NCBI GenBank assembly: GCA_019775845.1
Contig: JADQAV010000022.1
Location: 262,830-326,829, forward strand
Reading direction: 5' to 3'
DNA from: Myrmaecium sp. VS I D KN 1
Taxonomy: Eukaryota > Ascomycota > Dothideomycetes > Valsariales > Valsariaceae
DNA length: 64,000 bases
Position numbers and translations under genes: made by a program. Of this stretch, positions 1-10,981 are shown one piece after another; the first letter of the stretch is position 1; every line of letters begins with the position of its first letter. The notes beneath the pieces are model-generated. The model saw only the letters and a program-made list of their open reading frames with translations. It had not been told where the DNA came from and did not search any database.

Positions 1-3000
1 TTTGGGAGACATATACTGAATTTCTGATGATGGTGTCGACATGTCGCAGGAGAAACAGGGGGGTTCAGCCGGTCCATCCTTGCTCTGCCAACGCCTTCTA
101 TGCTGCACGTTCACTGGAGTTTGCAGTGCCTCAAATTGCCGCAGGGGCTCAAGCCGACACGCCACGCGCGCTGTCTAAGTATGGAATGGCCTCGTAGCAC
201 AGCGTCGCTTGCCTTGAGAGATGTGCTGGGTTCTGTCCCGCTTCCCCGGCCAATGGATTCACCCGTGACATGTGCGACCCTGGGCGGTTTGAGCTACATT
301 GAGCGCATCGGCCGTGTCAATGGCCCTCAGCTTCTCCATGTCATTCTGCGCTAACCCATCCTAAAGCTTTGATCCGTGTCCGTCCCCGCATTAGCGGCAC
401 GTTCCCCGCTTGGTTAGAGACATTTGGCAAGGCTGAGCTTTGGAAGCACTTTCTAGAGCCTATCTACGTAACCAGCATTGCTTCTTCACGTACTTGCAAA
501 ATTCAATGGCTGGCTGCTTCAAAAGCAACTTCAGACCATGCATTCAATCTTCATACTGCTGCAGGGGCTGTAGCTATCGATGGAAAATCCTGGTTCCACA
601 ACCAGTGGCGAATATCTAACGGGTCTCACGCTTCTATTACCAAATGCATCTCGTCACTTGCCAAGGGCTCCACCTAACACCAGCACTCCCCGGACACCAG
701 TATCCCGTTTCTAGAAGTACTACCTGGACGGGAAGGTCCTTTAAGACGCGATCTTACAACAGGGGTGATGCGGGAGAAGTAAGCGGGGATCGATCATAGG
801 AGTTCGCCGTCCTGCCGCGGAACGCCGAAAAGCAGGAATTCAACCTCTCCACTTCGGAAGCACATTGCTGGAAGATGCGGTGCCCTTCGAGAGTATCCTA
901 AGTAAAGCTGGCTTTCAAGGAGATTCTGCGTTTCGAACGTTTCTTATGCAGGCAAAAGTGAATATAAGGCTGCCCGTTAACAGTTTACCGCAGACTCGGT
1001 GTGACGGTAGAGGATTTATTCGAGAGCCCGGAACTCCCAAATCGAGCCAACGGATACGCACCATACAGGAAGATCAATGTTCAGAAGCACGGCCGCTCCC
1101 GTAGATCGGACGCTAGGTCCATTCCCAAGTCTGCATCCTGCGGACGGTGGACCGAGTTCTTTCGGTTTAGCGGACCAGGGCTGGAGGCGGCTGAACCGTT
1201 CGTGTGGAGTTTCCCGTGGCACATACAACGTTTTTGTTGAGTGGAAGCCGGGACTCTCGAAAGATCGATGGACCTCGATGCGAAACGTCTTGCGAGGAGG
1301 TTGGTCAAGTCGCTGTGACACGGGATGTACGGAAATCCAGATGGACCGTCATGTTGCATGTCGGTTCCTCCAAGTATCTACAAAAACTCGTTTCCATGCG
1401 GACCATCACGTCCCATCATCTGCCGTGTCATTCTTTCCACAGGAAAGACGGGCCAAGTCCACCATTGGCATGTGAAGTTGGCATCTGCTTCCATCCCATC
1501 AATGCGAACCACCGCCTCAAGGCATCAGCTCCAAGACTACTCCATCCCGGCTCAACATCGTTACGTCTCGCCTCCGTGGTGCTCACTTCCAGTGCCGCTG
1601 CGCAAATCGACCAGATGAAGTGCGCTCCCGTCTGTTGTCCAATGGTGATTGCCTTTGCATGTCGAACGGTACGGATGGATATCCGCAGCCGCGGTCTTCC
1701 TTGTCCCATCATGTATTGGCCTCGAGAACTGGCCAACCATTTCCTTGGAGAGATTACACAATCCGACGCGATGGCAACACTGCCTCCACCTCAACGGCCT
1801 TTTCAAACAGCCCGGTGCTGACCTGCGTGATGCGTTAGTTGCCGAGCAAACGCCAGGTGACTGACTCGCCGCATTTTACTTCCACAGGACACTGTCAGCT
1901 GTGAGTCACGGCATCCCTCTTAACGTAGAAGTACGCTCATTCTCGATACAGACACGCATCGTATGCTCAGTAGATCCGCTATCTCAGGGAACAGCCGTCT
2001 CTTCGAACTGCAAGTTTACATGGCATGTACGCAGCGTCCTACTCCGCCTACCAACCATCATCCCCAGGCAGGCAAGCGTCCCCACTGTGGACAGCGGTCC
2101 TCTGCAGTTGTGCTAACGCAACCTCCTTGCACACAACTCGCAAGGGATCACCAATCTGCAACTATCGAGGATCCGCCTAACGTTATGGACCAGCCGTATC
2201 CCGCACCCACGTTGAAACCAGCCTCCTTGAGAATAACCCACTTTCAACCTCGACAGCTCCAACCCTGGAGTTGAACGCATCCCTGATCAGCATGTTCCTC
2301 GTAGCCAGAGCCTGCCGGGGATCGAAGACCGATGGAAAGCTCCGCCCGCGAAGGATTCCGTGCTCAGCGCTTGGGCCGCATACTCTCCCACCACTGAAGC
2401 TCTTTCCACGTCCCGCTCACTTGCCGCATCGGCAACTGCTCCAGTGGAAGTCGGGAATGGGCGATGAGGCCACAGTGTGAAAGACCTGGAATTCTTTCCT
2501 TGATCACTCTGCAAACACCGGAAAGAAGACCTCAACACATTCCCAATGCATCCGATGTAATCCGGCTTGTCCCCATTCCACTGAGGCTCGCAAAGTGGAG
2601 GTCATCGCCGATTGAGACCTCGTCCGCTCCGCTACGAAGGGGCCCGAGGATATCACTGAGAAGATGTAGGCACGAAGCAAAGAATCGCCGTGTTGCATTA
2701 CCCCCGATTTGATATACTGCGCAACCATATCAAAGATAAAGGGCGAGAGAAGAAATTTTCCGCGTGTTTCAGAATGCCAAAGCCGACACTGCATGTAAAA
2801 GGATGAGAGGCCCAATTAGGATAGTAGGTAAAGAAAACCGAAGAGGATGTGAAAGAGAAAGGGCCAGGAAGCCCACGGACACGATTCAAACAACATTCAC
2901 ATCTGTCTTCAAGTCACCGGGAAAAAAAGAAAACAAAGGTCGACAACGACATCCTTGAAACCGAACTGTGCCTCTGTGCCACATACATACCTAACCGGGG

Positions 3001-3085
3001 CTGCTACCTAGCCACAAACCCACCGGCCGTCTCTCCCATATCGTGTTCCGCTCCGACGTTACTGCACGAGCAGAAGCCTCAGCGG
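1..3085. other. No recognisable gene
   Basis: Both strands carry only short overlapping open frames, the longest about 205 codons, with no domain, signal peptide or plausible exon chain that I recognise. Base composition is mixed and similar to other spacers here, without the strong C- or G-runs seen in several exons. It may include the 3' flank of the minus-strand Ser-rich gene whose stop lies at the right edge. I saw no transposon ends or long repeat. Confidence 0.5.
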
Positions 3086-6000
3086 CTACTTCCTCTTCAC
3101 AATCGGTGGCACGAACCCGCTCGGCCACGCCGTCACTGTCACCGTGCTCGCGCCAGGGCACTGAGTCAAGCTGGCGCTCCCACTCTGCCCCGGATACGAC
3201 GTCACGCTCACGCTCCCCAGCACCGGCGAGGAAGTCATAGACGGCGGCAACGAGAAGCTCGTGGTGGTCGCGGCTCCGACGCTGCCACCGCCCGGAGTCG
3301 ACGACGAGGACGGCGCAGTCAACGTCGGCAACACCACGCTGCTCGTCCCGTTGCGGACAACGTAAGCGAACACGACGTCCGGATTGTACGTGCCGGGCCT
3401 GATGCTGCTCTTCAAGCTGCACAGCTGGGTCGCCGGCTGATAGTTGACGGCGATGCAGCCCGCCGTCCGCTCGCACGTCTCGATGCACTCGTTCATCGTC
3501 GGCGCGAAGACGGGGGCGCGGCGCAGCAGGCGCAGGGCGCTGCCCGCGCTCCCGCGCTTCGCCTTGGCGTAGATGTCCCCGCCCGAGTGCTCGACGTAGC
3601 ATTCGATCTTGTACTCGGCTCCGTCCTGGGCGTCGTAGAGGGTGCTGTTGGCGCCTGGGCAGGTGATGGGCGTTGCGGATGCGGATGCGGACGCGGAGAC
3701 GGCCAGGGAGGCCGTGGAGCTGGCGGGGTAGCTGGCGGTGCTGCCACCGCCTGGATAGGCCGTGAGGGATCCGCTGCCGGCGGCGCTGCTGGTGCTTCGT
3801 CCACCGGCTCCCGCGCTGGAGCTGGAGCCTGCCAGGTTCCCGGCGGAAGACGTGGAGATGCCACCGGGAGAGGTTGTGAGCGAGCCGCCTCCGATGACGG
3901 CACTGCTGGTGCTGATAGGTCTGGAACTCGACCCTTGACCGACTACGGAGGATCCGGATCCTCCTCCAGGAGAAGAGGTGGAGACTTGCTGAGGCGTTCC
4001 AGACAACGTCGAGCCGCCCCCGGGGGACATGGTCACAGACCCACTACCCATGGATGAAGGAACGCTAGACGATCCCGAAGCTCGGACAGAGGAAGAAGAC
4101 CCACCAGCAACGGCCGATGAAGTAATTGAGGCCCCCAAGCTCCCAGCGGACGAAGAAGAGCTGGGCCTGGAAGCAGAGGTCGCAAGGGAGGAAGTGAACA
4201 CACCGGGATACGGAGAACTTGAGCCTTGTCCAGCGCTCATGGATGATGAGGAGTCGCCTCCGGGGTAGGAAGTCATGGAGCCAGCATTGCTGCCGCTGAT
4301 AGTCGAAGATCTTTGGGAGGACGAGGTGTACGAGTTACCACCACCCGGAGACGATGTTGATCCGCCCAGAGCTCCCGCAGACGACGTGGATGTGGCGACA
4401 CGGCTGCTGGCTGAGCTGCCTTGGCCCGGGTACGAGGTCGGAGAGCTGGCGCCGCTCGAGCTTCCTGCAGACGCTCCGCTAGACGATGACATTCCACCCC
4501 CAAACGACGATCCGGAGGAGGACCCGCCGCCTGGATATGAAGTGATCGAGCCTCCACCAGCAACGCTGCCGGAAGACTGGCCGCCAGGCACGACGGAAGA
4601 AGAAGAGCCACCGCCAGGATAAGAGGTCAGGGAGCTTCCGCCACCGACGCTGACGCTGCCTGAGGTGGCGCGGCTGGACGCCGATGATGCAAACGAGATC
4701 CCAGACGAGACGCCCCCGGGGTTGCTACCGCCAGACGCCACGCTTGATGAACCCGAGCTCAACGATCCACCAGGGCCGCTGGCGGTCGAGCCGCCTCCTT
4801 GCCCTGGAAGCACGTAGGAGCTGGCCGCCGTGTAGCTCGTGGAGGAGGTGAACCTGCTGGGCGGAGTGGGGTAGATCACATATGCAGACGAACCCGGGGT
4901 GACGATGATCTCAGTTGCGGTCTCCGTGATGATTTCGGTAGCCGTCTGTGTTACTATGACTGAGCTAATCACGATCTGGGTCACCACGTCATGTAGCGTT
5001 TGTGTGGCGGTCGCCGTGGCGGTTGCGGTTGCTGTTGCGGTAGCGGTGACGATGACGCTGGACACCACGGTTGTCTGCACGGTGGCGGTGACGGTGCCTC
5101 CCGGGACCGTGTAAGTGACCGGGACACTGGTGACCACGGTTATATACTGATAGAGGGGTCCACCGCTACTGCTGCTCAGGCTGCTGCTGATGGGCGTCCC
5201 AGCCGGCGCAATGGAGGTGGAGCTGAGAGCCTGCGAAAGCACAGCGCCCCACAAGCTGTAGTTGTCGGTACTGTTTCCGATGCTGGATTTCAGGTTGCAT
5301 TGCCCGGAGGTGGACTGGAAAGTGGCCACTATGCAGCCCAGCGTTTGCGTACATAAGTTGATACAGGCTTCGATCGACGTTGCGACGGTCACGCTGAGAT
5401 CCGTGCCGGAGAACCCTTTCCAGCATGTGATTTGGTAATTCCCCCCGCTGGGAGGAGTGTAGTTTGATGTGTCTGACAGAGGACAGGTCACTGCGCTGGC
5501 ACTCGGGGAGATGCTGATAGAGGCGGCTGAGACGGTTGATGCCACTACACTGCTTGACAAGCCGCTGCTGGCAGAGAACGCCGAGCTGGAAGCTGAAGAT
5601 TGACTGGAAGTCGACGACCCGACCACAGACCCAGACGAGGAGCCACTGGTATACGAGGACGAGCTCAATCCGGCGCTTGAGAACGAGCTTGGGAACGAGC
5701 TTGATCCGGCACTTGAGGATGAGCTCAGTCCGGCGCTAGAAGATGAAGATCCAGTCGCAGAGACAGGCAGAGCACTACTTGAGGCCAGTCCAGCGCTGGC
5801 GGACGAAGATCCCGTAATCGAAACAGAAACAGGCAGCGAGCTACCGCTCGAAAAACTCGAAGTAGGGCTGACCGTCGAGCTACCGAACAGGCTTGCCATC
5901 TCGGCATCGCTGAGCCGCCGGGCATCCCAAGCGGTGTAATCAATGTCCGTCCGCACGATGGTGTCCTGGAAGTAGCAAGGGCCGACCGGGCCGGTCTGGT

Positions 6001-6310
6001 TCTTGTATGCCACGGTGATGCAGCCGGGCGTGCTCACGCAGACGGCGATGCAACCCTCCAGCCCGGTCACGAAGCCGTTGGGGGAACCCGCCATCTGGTG
6101 ACCGCCATGGTCCTCATAACACTCGACCACGTACGTTCCGTTGGAGGTGGGGATGTACTTGCCGTTGTCGGCGGGGCAGGAGAGGGAGGTGGAAGTTGGC
6201 ACGGCGCTGCTGGTGGTGACGGTGCTGAACTGGGCTACAGCGACAGCTATGAAGACTTGAAGAAGAATGAGAGTTGAGCCCAGCGAGGGCGCCCGCCATT
6301 GTGCACCCAT
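3086..6310 (-). CDS. Large secreted Ser/Gly-rich surface protein with three cysteine modules
   Basis: This is a single open frame of 1,074 residues. Residues 1-26 form a signal peptide (hydrophobic core ILLQVFIAVAVA, likely cleavage before QF). Three similar cysteine modules lie at about 45-135, 275-360 and 890-985. Each opens with CP, has a Tyr-x-x-x/Ile-x-Cys strand, then a C-x3-C-x4-5-GC-I motif and a late Cys, which resembles the PAN/Apple fold found in fungal extracellular proteins. Between them run Ser-rich spacers, a Thr/Ala dipeptide tract near residue 430, and many degenerate SYPGGGSSS-type repeats. It ends in PPIVKRK with no hydrophobic tail, so I see no GPI signal. Family knowledge suggests a cell-wall or matrix protein, perhaps adhesive, heavily O-glycosylated on Ser/Thr. 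The exact role is unknown. No intron is needed, and the start is supported by the signal peptide. Confidence 0.82.
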   Translation of the reverse strand: MGAQWRAPSLGSTLILLQVFIAVAVAQFSTVTTSSAVPTSTSLSCPADNGKYIPTSNGTYVVECYEDHGGHQMAGSPNGFVTGLEGCIAVCVSTPGCITVAYKNQTGPVGPCYFQDTIVRTDIDYTAWDARRLSDAEMASLFGSSTVSPTSSFSSGSSLPVSVSITGSSSASAGLASSSALPVSATGSSSSSAGLSSSSSAGSSSFPSSFSSAGLSSSSYTSGSSSGSVVGSSTSSQSSASSSAFSASSGLSSSVVASTVSAASISISPSASAVTCPLSDTSNYTPPSGGNYQITCWKGFSGTDLSVTVATSIEACINLCTQTLGCIVATFQSTSGQCNLKSSIGNSTDNYSLWGAVLSQALSSTSIAPAGTPISSSLSSSSGGPLYQYITVVTSVPVTYTVPGGTVTATVQTTVVSSVIVTATATATATATATATQTLHDVVTQIVISSVIVTQTATEIITETATEIIVTPGSSAYVIYPTPPSRFTSSTSYTAASSYVLPGQGGGSTASGPGGSLSSGSSSVASGGSNPGGVSSGISFASSASSRATSGSVSVGGGSSLTSYPGGGSSSSVVPGGQSSGSVAGGGSITSYPGGGSSSGSSFGGGMSSSSGASAGSSSGASSPTSYPGQGSSASSRVATSTSSAGALGGSTSSPGGGNSYTSSSQRSSTISGSNAGSMTSYPGGDSSSSMSAGQGSSSPYPGVFTSSLATSASRPSSSSSAGSLGASITSSAVAGGSSSSVRASGSSSVPSSMGSGSVTMSPGGGSTLSGTPQQVSTSSPGGGSGSSVVGQGSSSRPISTSSAVIGGGSLTTSPGGISTSSAGNLAGSSSSAGAGGRSTSSAAGSGSLTAYPGGGSTASYPASSTASLAVSASASASATPITCPGANSTLYDAQDGAEYKIECYVEHSGGDIYAKAKRGSAGSALRLLRRAPVFAPTMNECIETCERTAGCIAVNYQPATQLCSLKSSIRPGTYNPDVVFAYVVRNGTSSVVLPTLTAPSSSSTPGGGSVGAATTTSFSLPPSMTSSPVLGSVSVTSYPGQSGSASLTQCPGASTVTVTAWPSGFVPPIVKRK

Positions 6311-7670
6311 ATCTTCCGTATGGCTTCCTCCTCTTCAGTAGAATTTCGTTCCAAGATGAACGAATGACGAAGCAAAAGAGCTGGGGATGTGTTGGAAGAC
6401 AGAAGTTGGATTATTTGAACGAGTGACAAGAAGAAAGTTGCAGGAACAGCAGCGGTGGACGTCGATGTCTTTAATTCTTGTATCACTTCTGCGAGGCTGA
6501 AAGTAAGGGAGACCATCTGTTTACGCGTTGGACGCCGGTAGGAATGCAGATGTCAAGTCTGACATTCTGAACCGGACCGTGGAATGAAGCCTTTGGCAAA
6601 GCTGACGACGCACACCGGTAAACAAGAACGGTTTCCTGTCATGACGGCGGCGCCTCCCTTCAGCCCGTCAAGGAAGTGACTGGACTGGCTCACAAGCCTG
6701 ACGGTTTTCCCGCTCTTGAAGCTCGATGGTGGCGTTCTATCAGCCCCAGGGCAATCTTAGTGCGGTCTGCTTCTGTCTCTTCCATGATCACACTCTCCTG
6801 AGTCGCCCATTCGCGGTATGGAGTTGTCATCAGCTCTTTTCCATGGAAGGTTGCCATCGTCCTCCCACATCAACACACTGCATTGCAACGCAGGCTCTTA
6901 ACCCCTTTCCTCGCCAAATATATCACAGGTTCCACCAACAGACACCCTCAACTTCCGCAAACGCAGGCCTAACCTCTCCAAAAGACGTCTCTTGCCCGTC
7001 ATGAGTGATGGCGGCTAATCGTATCTTTTGCCGTCGCAAGAAGTTGAAGAAATTGTTCGCTCGCTTTGCTTCTCCCCCTTTTTAGATACGCGTTTGTCAA
7101 GCCAGCAGTCGTGACGAACAAGTTGGTTTGACAACATCGCGGCTACAGGCAGAAAACAGAGCCCGTTCACCAGGCTATAATTTGACAACCAGCAGGGAGA
7201 CGCTGTAAAGTAACCATCGAGCCTTGTGAACGCGTCCCGGCCCGCTGGCACAGCGCAGCAGCGCGGTAGCAAACAGCTACTTATATGGCGAGCCCGGCTG
7301 TGCTGGAACGCGGCCAGGTCGTACTGTACACACGCACACACACGTGCTTTGCGAACGCGAACACCACCTTAGGTCCGCTGAGGTTATCCCGCTTGCTGGG
7401 AGTGATTGCTTCTAGTAAGGTGTGCAAGCTCGATGGGTGGCTGAGGTTGGTTGATGCATCGATGACTAATTCATTGTACCTGTGAAACGAGAGCCGCGGC
7501 GAAAGTTGAGCCTCGGCTGTCGAGCCAACCTCACGACTTCACGATCTCCCCCGCCCTGCATCGCAACATCCGCCATCCTATTATGAATGTTGCACGCTTC
7601 AGATAATTCTCACAAGAGGAAGAAAGGGAAAAGAAACCTCTTTCCAGGTCAATCTACAAAGTCACTAGCC
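6311..7670. other. Divergent intergenic region
   Basis: This 1.36-kb spacer separates the Ser-rich surface-protein gene (minus) from the GST kappa gene (plus), so it should hold both promoters. It contains only short unsupported frames and an AC-rich patch near 7,330. I recognise no specific regulatory site. Confidence 0.6.
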
Positions 7671-8575
7671 ATGGGCGGCAAGATCGAAGTCTATCTCGAT
7701 GTCGGTTCGTTTCCCATATCATTCACGCCTGTGATACGCAAAAGGAACGCTTCATTGATTCACGTGCGCAGTTTCCCCTTACTCCTACTTCGCCTTCCTC
7801 CATCTCATGAGGAATAGAGACGTCTTGGAAAGCCATGGAGTAGAGCTTGAGTACGCAGCAGCCCTCCAATCCCGATCCACGATGGCCCAAGAATATATCT
7901 AACCTTTACCCAGCATCATCCCAGTCTTCCTAGGAGGCATCAATGCCGGCAGCGGTATGAATAATCCAACCCTTTTCAGCCTCATTCACACTCCATAGAG
8001 TGATATCACATATTAACACCACTCACCCCCCTTTAACCACAGGAAACAAACCCCCCTGGACGCTCCCCGCCAAAGCCAGCTACAGCACCCACGACATCCA
8101 ACGCGCAAAACAATACTTCCACGTCCCAGACATGCGCATCCCACCTTTCTTCCCCATCAACTCCCTCCTCCCCCAACGCATCCTCACCCACGTAAAACAC
8201 CACCACGCCCCCTCCACCTTCATCAGCCTCCTCCACACCCTCTACAAAGCACTCTTCCACCAAGGCGTCGACATCAGCGTCCCCAGCATCCTCACCCCGC
8301 TGCTAGAGCAACACCTACCCGCCGCCGACATCCCTCGCATCCTCGCCGCCGCCGAAGAGGAAGAGACGAAGCAGCGCCTCAAGCACGCGACCCAAGAGGC
8401 TCTGGACCGTGGGGCGTTCGGTTTACCCTGGCTCTGGGTCGCGCCGCCCGGCGAGGATGGTCGTCCCGCTGAGCCGTTCTTTGGTAGTGATCGGTGGCAC
8501 CATCTTTGGCCTTTTCTGGGCCTGCCGTGGCGGGATGTGGAGATTCTGCCCCCGACGGGGATTCCCAAGCTCTAA
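7671..8575 (+). CDS. Kappa-class glutathione S-transferase / DsbA-like
   Basis: There are four exons: 7671-7704, 7772-7850, 7914-7954 and 8043-8575. All junctions are GT...AG and the phases close to give 228 residues. The N-terminus reads EVYLDV then VSPYSYFAF, the classic kappa-class and 2-hydroxychromene-2-carboxylate isomerase thioredoxin-fold start, with the active Ser in the SPYS motif. Exon 3 gives FLGGINAGSGN, the conserved glutathione-binding loop region before KPPW. The C-terminus has GAFGLPW..V and FFGSDR, also family hallmarks. The protein should conjugate or reduce substrates with glutathione, in mitochondria or peroxisomes by family analogy. It ends in PKL, which is not a clear peroxisomal signal. 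The last exon is strikingly C-rich up to about 8,380 and then turns G-rich. The alternative, a fungal HCCA isomerase, belongs to the same family. Confidence 0.92.
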
Positions 8576-9893
8576 TGAGTGGCTGTGTGGTGTGGGGCTG
8601 AGCAAGAGAGAGGGGATAAGGGTCGGTCTGCTCGAGGGCCAGGTCTTTTTTTTTCATCTTCGATGGAGGAGAGAGTCAAGGGGAAGAAGAGGTGGTCGGC
8701 CCAGTTGAAGCTCAACATGGAGAAACTTGAGTTTGTTAATCCAGTTGTTTTTCGAACCTAGCCAGGCGAAGCTACATCCGCCAGATACGCAGTCATATGC
8801 ACCGAACTCTCTTTTTTCGTGGTGAACTTCTCCAGGCGAACGATCGCTATAGTGAATCCTAAACAACCATGCAACACGCCATGCACAGTAAGCCAAGCGG
8901 GTCAAACAAAGGAAAGCAAGAGAAGAAGGGCGGGAGGAAGAACAGCAAGAATAGCAAGCAGGACGCCGCCCAGCTATATACATATCAAGGTCTTGCAAAG
9001 CAACTAAACGACAAAAAATATAGAATTTTAAGAAATGATATGTCAAAAGCACTCCACGCTTTCCTTTGAGAAGCCAGCGGTTTACAGACAGTACCGTACA
9101 AGTCAAAGAAGATAGCAGTCCTTCATCAAGCAACATCTATTTCTCCTCGAACCCTAGACTTATGTCCGACAGATGACCCCATATTTACCACCGACCTGAA
9201 AGGGGGATAACCCGACCAGGCAAGAGAGAAGAAGAGCCTAGGAAAGAGGGAAAAGGAGAGAGCACGAACCCACCTCCCCCAGACCATATAATATAACATA
9301 CCACATCCCTCCATTAATCCAAGATAAGCATACTTACGCATACCGTATATATTCCATCAAACGAACCCCTCAGCAGCCAGTGCATTTGTCTGACGCATCT
9401 CGCATCCCGCAACCGTTTTCCCTGCGCAATGCAGGAAAGGGAATGGAGAAAAGTAAAAAACTTGAAGAAAAGAAGAAAAAGGCCATCCCACCATAAGCCT
9501 CCGACCCACTCTGGCAGCCACTGCCACTGCTCTCCCGGTCCTTCAGCCTTCAGCCCTGCTCCCCGAAGAAAGGTGACGACGAAGTAAAGGCACGAGAAGA
9601 ATGAGGGCAACAAGCGAAGGCCGCAGGCCGCAGCCACGAACGGTTAAAGCAAAAAGCAAGAAAAACGTGTATGAGCAGAGCAGACCAGAGCAGGCCAGAG
9701 CGAAATCCCCAGCTCCAGGTCAAATGGTTATAGAAAAAAGCCCGGGGGAAAGAAAGAAAGAAAAGTGGCAGACCACCTCCCCTCCCTTCATCCGTGCTCT
9801 TCCTCCCACCAACCCAAGAAAGAGTAAGAGCAAAGAGCGCAAAAACCACACCAACCAGCAAGAAAAAAATACAGAGACAAAAATAATATCGAC

Positions 9894-9914
9894 AAAAAAA
9901 AAAAAAAAAAAAAG
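9894..9914 (+). repeat. Poly-A run
   Basis: There are 21 consecutive A residues on the plus strand in the spacer. The length may vary between isolates or be affected by sequencing. Confidence 0.9.
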
Positions 9915-10001
9915 CAGAACGCAAAACCCAAAGAGCTGCGCCACCCCAAAACCCAGGGAAACGGGAAGGGGGATGGGAATGGGAATGACCCGTCACACCA
10001 G

Positions 10002-10002
<1 letters not shown>

Positions 10003-10032
<30 letters not shown>
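10003..10032 (+). repeat. (AC)n microsatellite
   Basis: Fifteen uninterrupted AC dinucleotides lie in the spacer upstream of the Myb-like gene. Confidence 0.95.
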
Positions 10033-10034
<2 letters not shown>

Positions 10035-10095
10035 TGACTGGACATGCAGGGAGGACAGACACGAACACCAGCTCCTACAGCCCCTTTCCTCTTCC

Positions 10096-10135
10096 CTGTC
10101 CTGTCCTGTCCTGTCCTGTCCTGTCCTGTCCTGTC
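10096..10135 (+). repeat. (CTGTC)8 pentanucleotide array
   Basis: Eight perfect tandem copies of CTGTC are flanked by C-rich sequence, 60 bp after the AC microsatellite. It is a likely length-polymorphic marker. Confidence 0.95.
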
Positions 10136-10981
10136 CCCCCGTCCATTCTTAAACCACCTCTCCCCTTTCTCCAAACCTCAGCCTCAGCCTTACAGCCGCC
10201 GCCCGCCCTGTGGGGTTTAGGAGGGGCAACACCATAGCGGGGCACAAGGCGGAAAGGTCGGTTGATGTGGTGGCAGGTACCGTAGGCACACGCAGGCACG
10301 CAGGCAGGGTAGCGTGCGTCTGCGTCGGCGTCTGCGTCTGCCTGTGCATATGTGGTAGTAGCAGGTGTACGGTTCGTTAGTAGTAGGCCGCCCCGTTGTT
10401 CATTTTAGCAACTGCTGGGCCAGGGCAACCGGGAAGCCGTTCACACGAACGCGGTGCGGCGGCGGCCACGACAGTCAGGAACGGGTGGGGTGGGGGTTGT
10501 GCTGTGTGGTTGTGCGGTATAGGTAGTAGGTGACGAGCCAGTCAGCGCGGGAGCCAGTCGGCCGGCTTCCCTTCTTCAGCCTATGATGAGCCACCATCAC
10601 CACCGCCGCCGCCGCCTCTCTGCTCTGGGGGAAAACGAACAAACTAACGGGGAAGCGGGCGCCCTAAAAAGGGTACACCACCAGCTGTTCCCGATCGTGG
10701 AAGGTAATTCGTGGGCAGAAGGAGAAAGTAAAGGAAGAAAATAACCCGGAAAGAAGTGACAAAGGTCGATATCGGCACGAGATATTGGGAGACAACTCTC
10801 ATAAACCAACCACGCTAGCTCGGCCAGCATCGCCAGAGGAGAAGTTCGTCGTCGCCCCACGAAAGGAGAATTACCTGGCAGAGAAGACGTCGCGAGCGCA
10901 CCGGAAGAGTCATTCGCAACTGACGCGACCCGTTACGCTACGCGCCTTGGACAAGGCAAAGAAGGAGGGAAGAGGAGGACC

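Larger units (their letters stand above)
8576..10981. other. Intergenic region with simple repeats
   Basis: This 2.4-kb spacer lies between the GST kappa stop and the Myb-like gene. It holds a poly-A run, an AC microsatellite and a CTGTC pentanucleotide array (listed separately). The open frames on both strands are low-complexity and have no recognisable domain. Confidence 0.6.

Noticed and set aside
2849-4057. Plus-strand Arg/Ala/Gly-rich frame overlapping the Ser-rich surface protein gene
   Set aside because: It is a composition shadow of the minus-strand Ser/Gly repeats and lacks any fold-like pattern.
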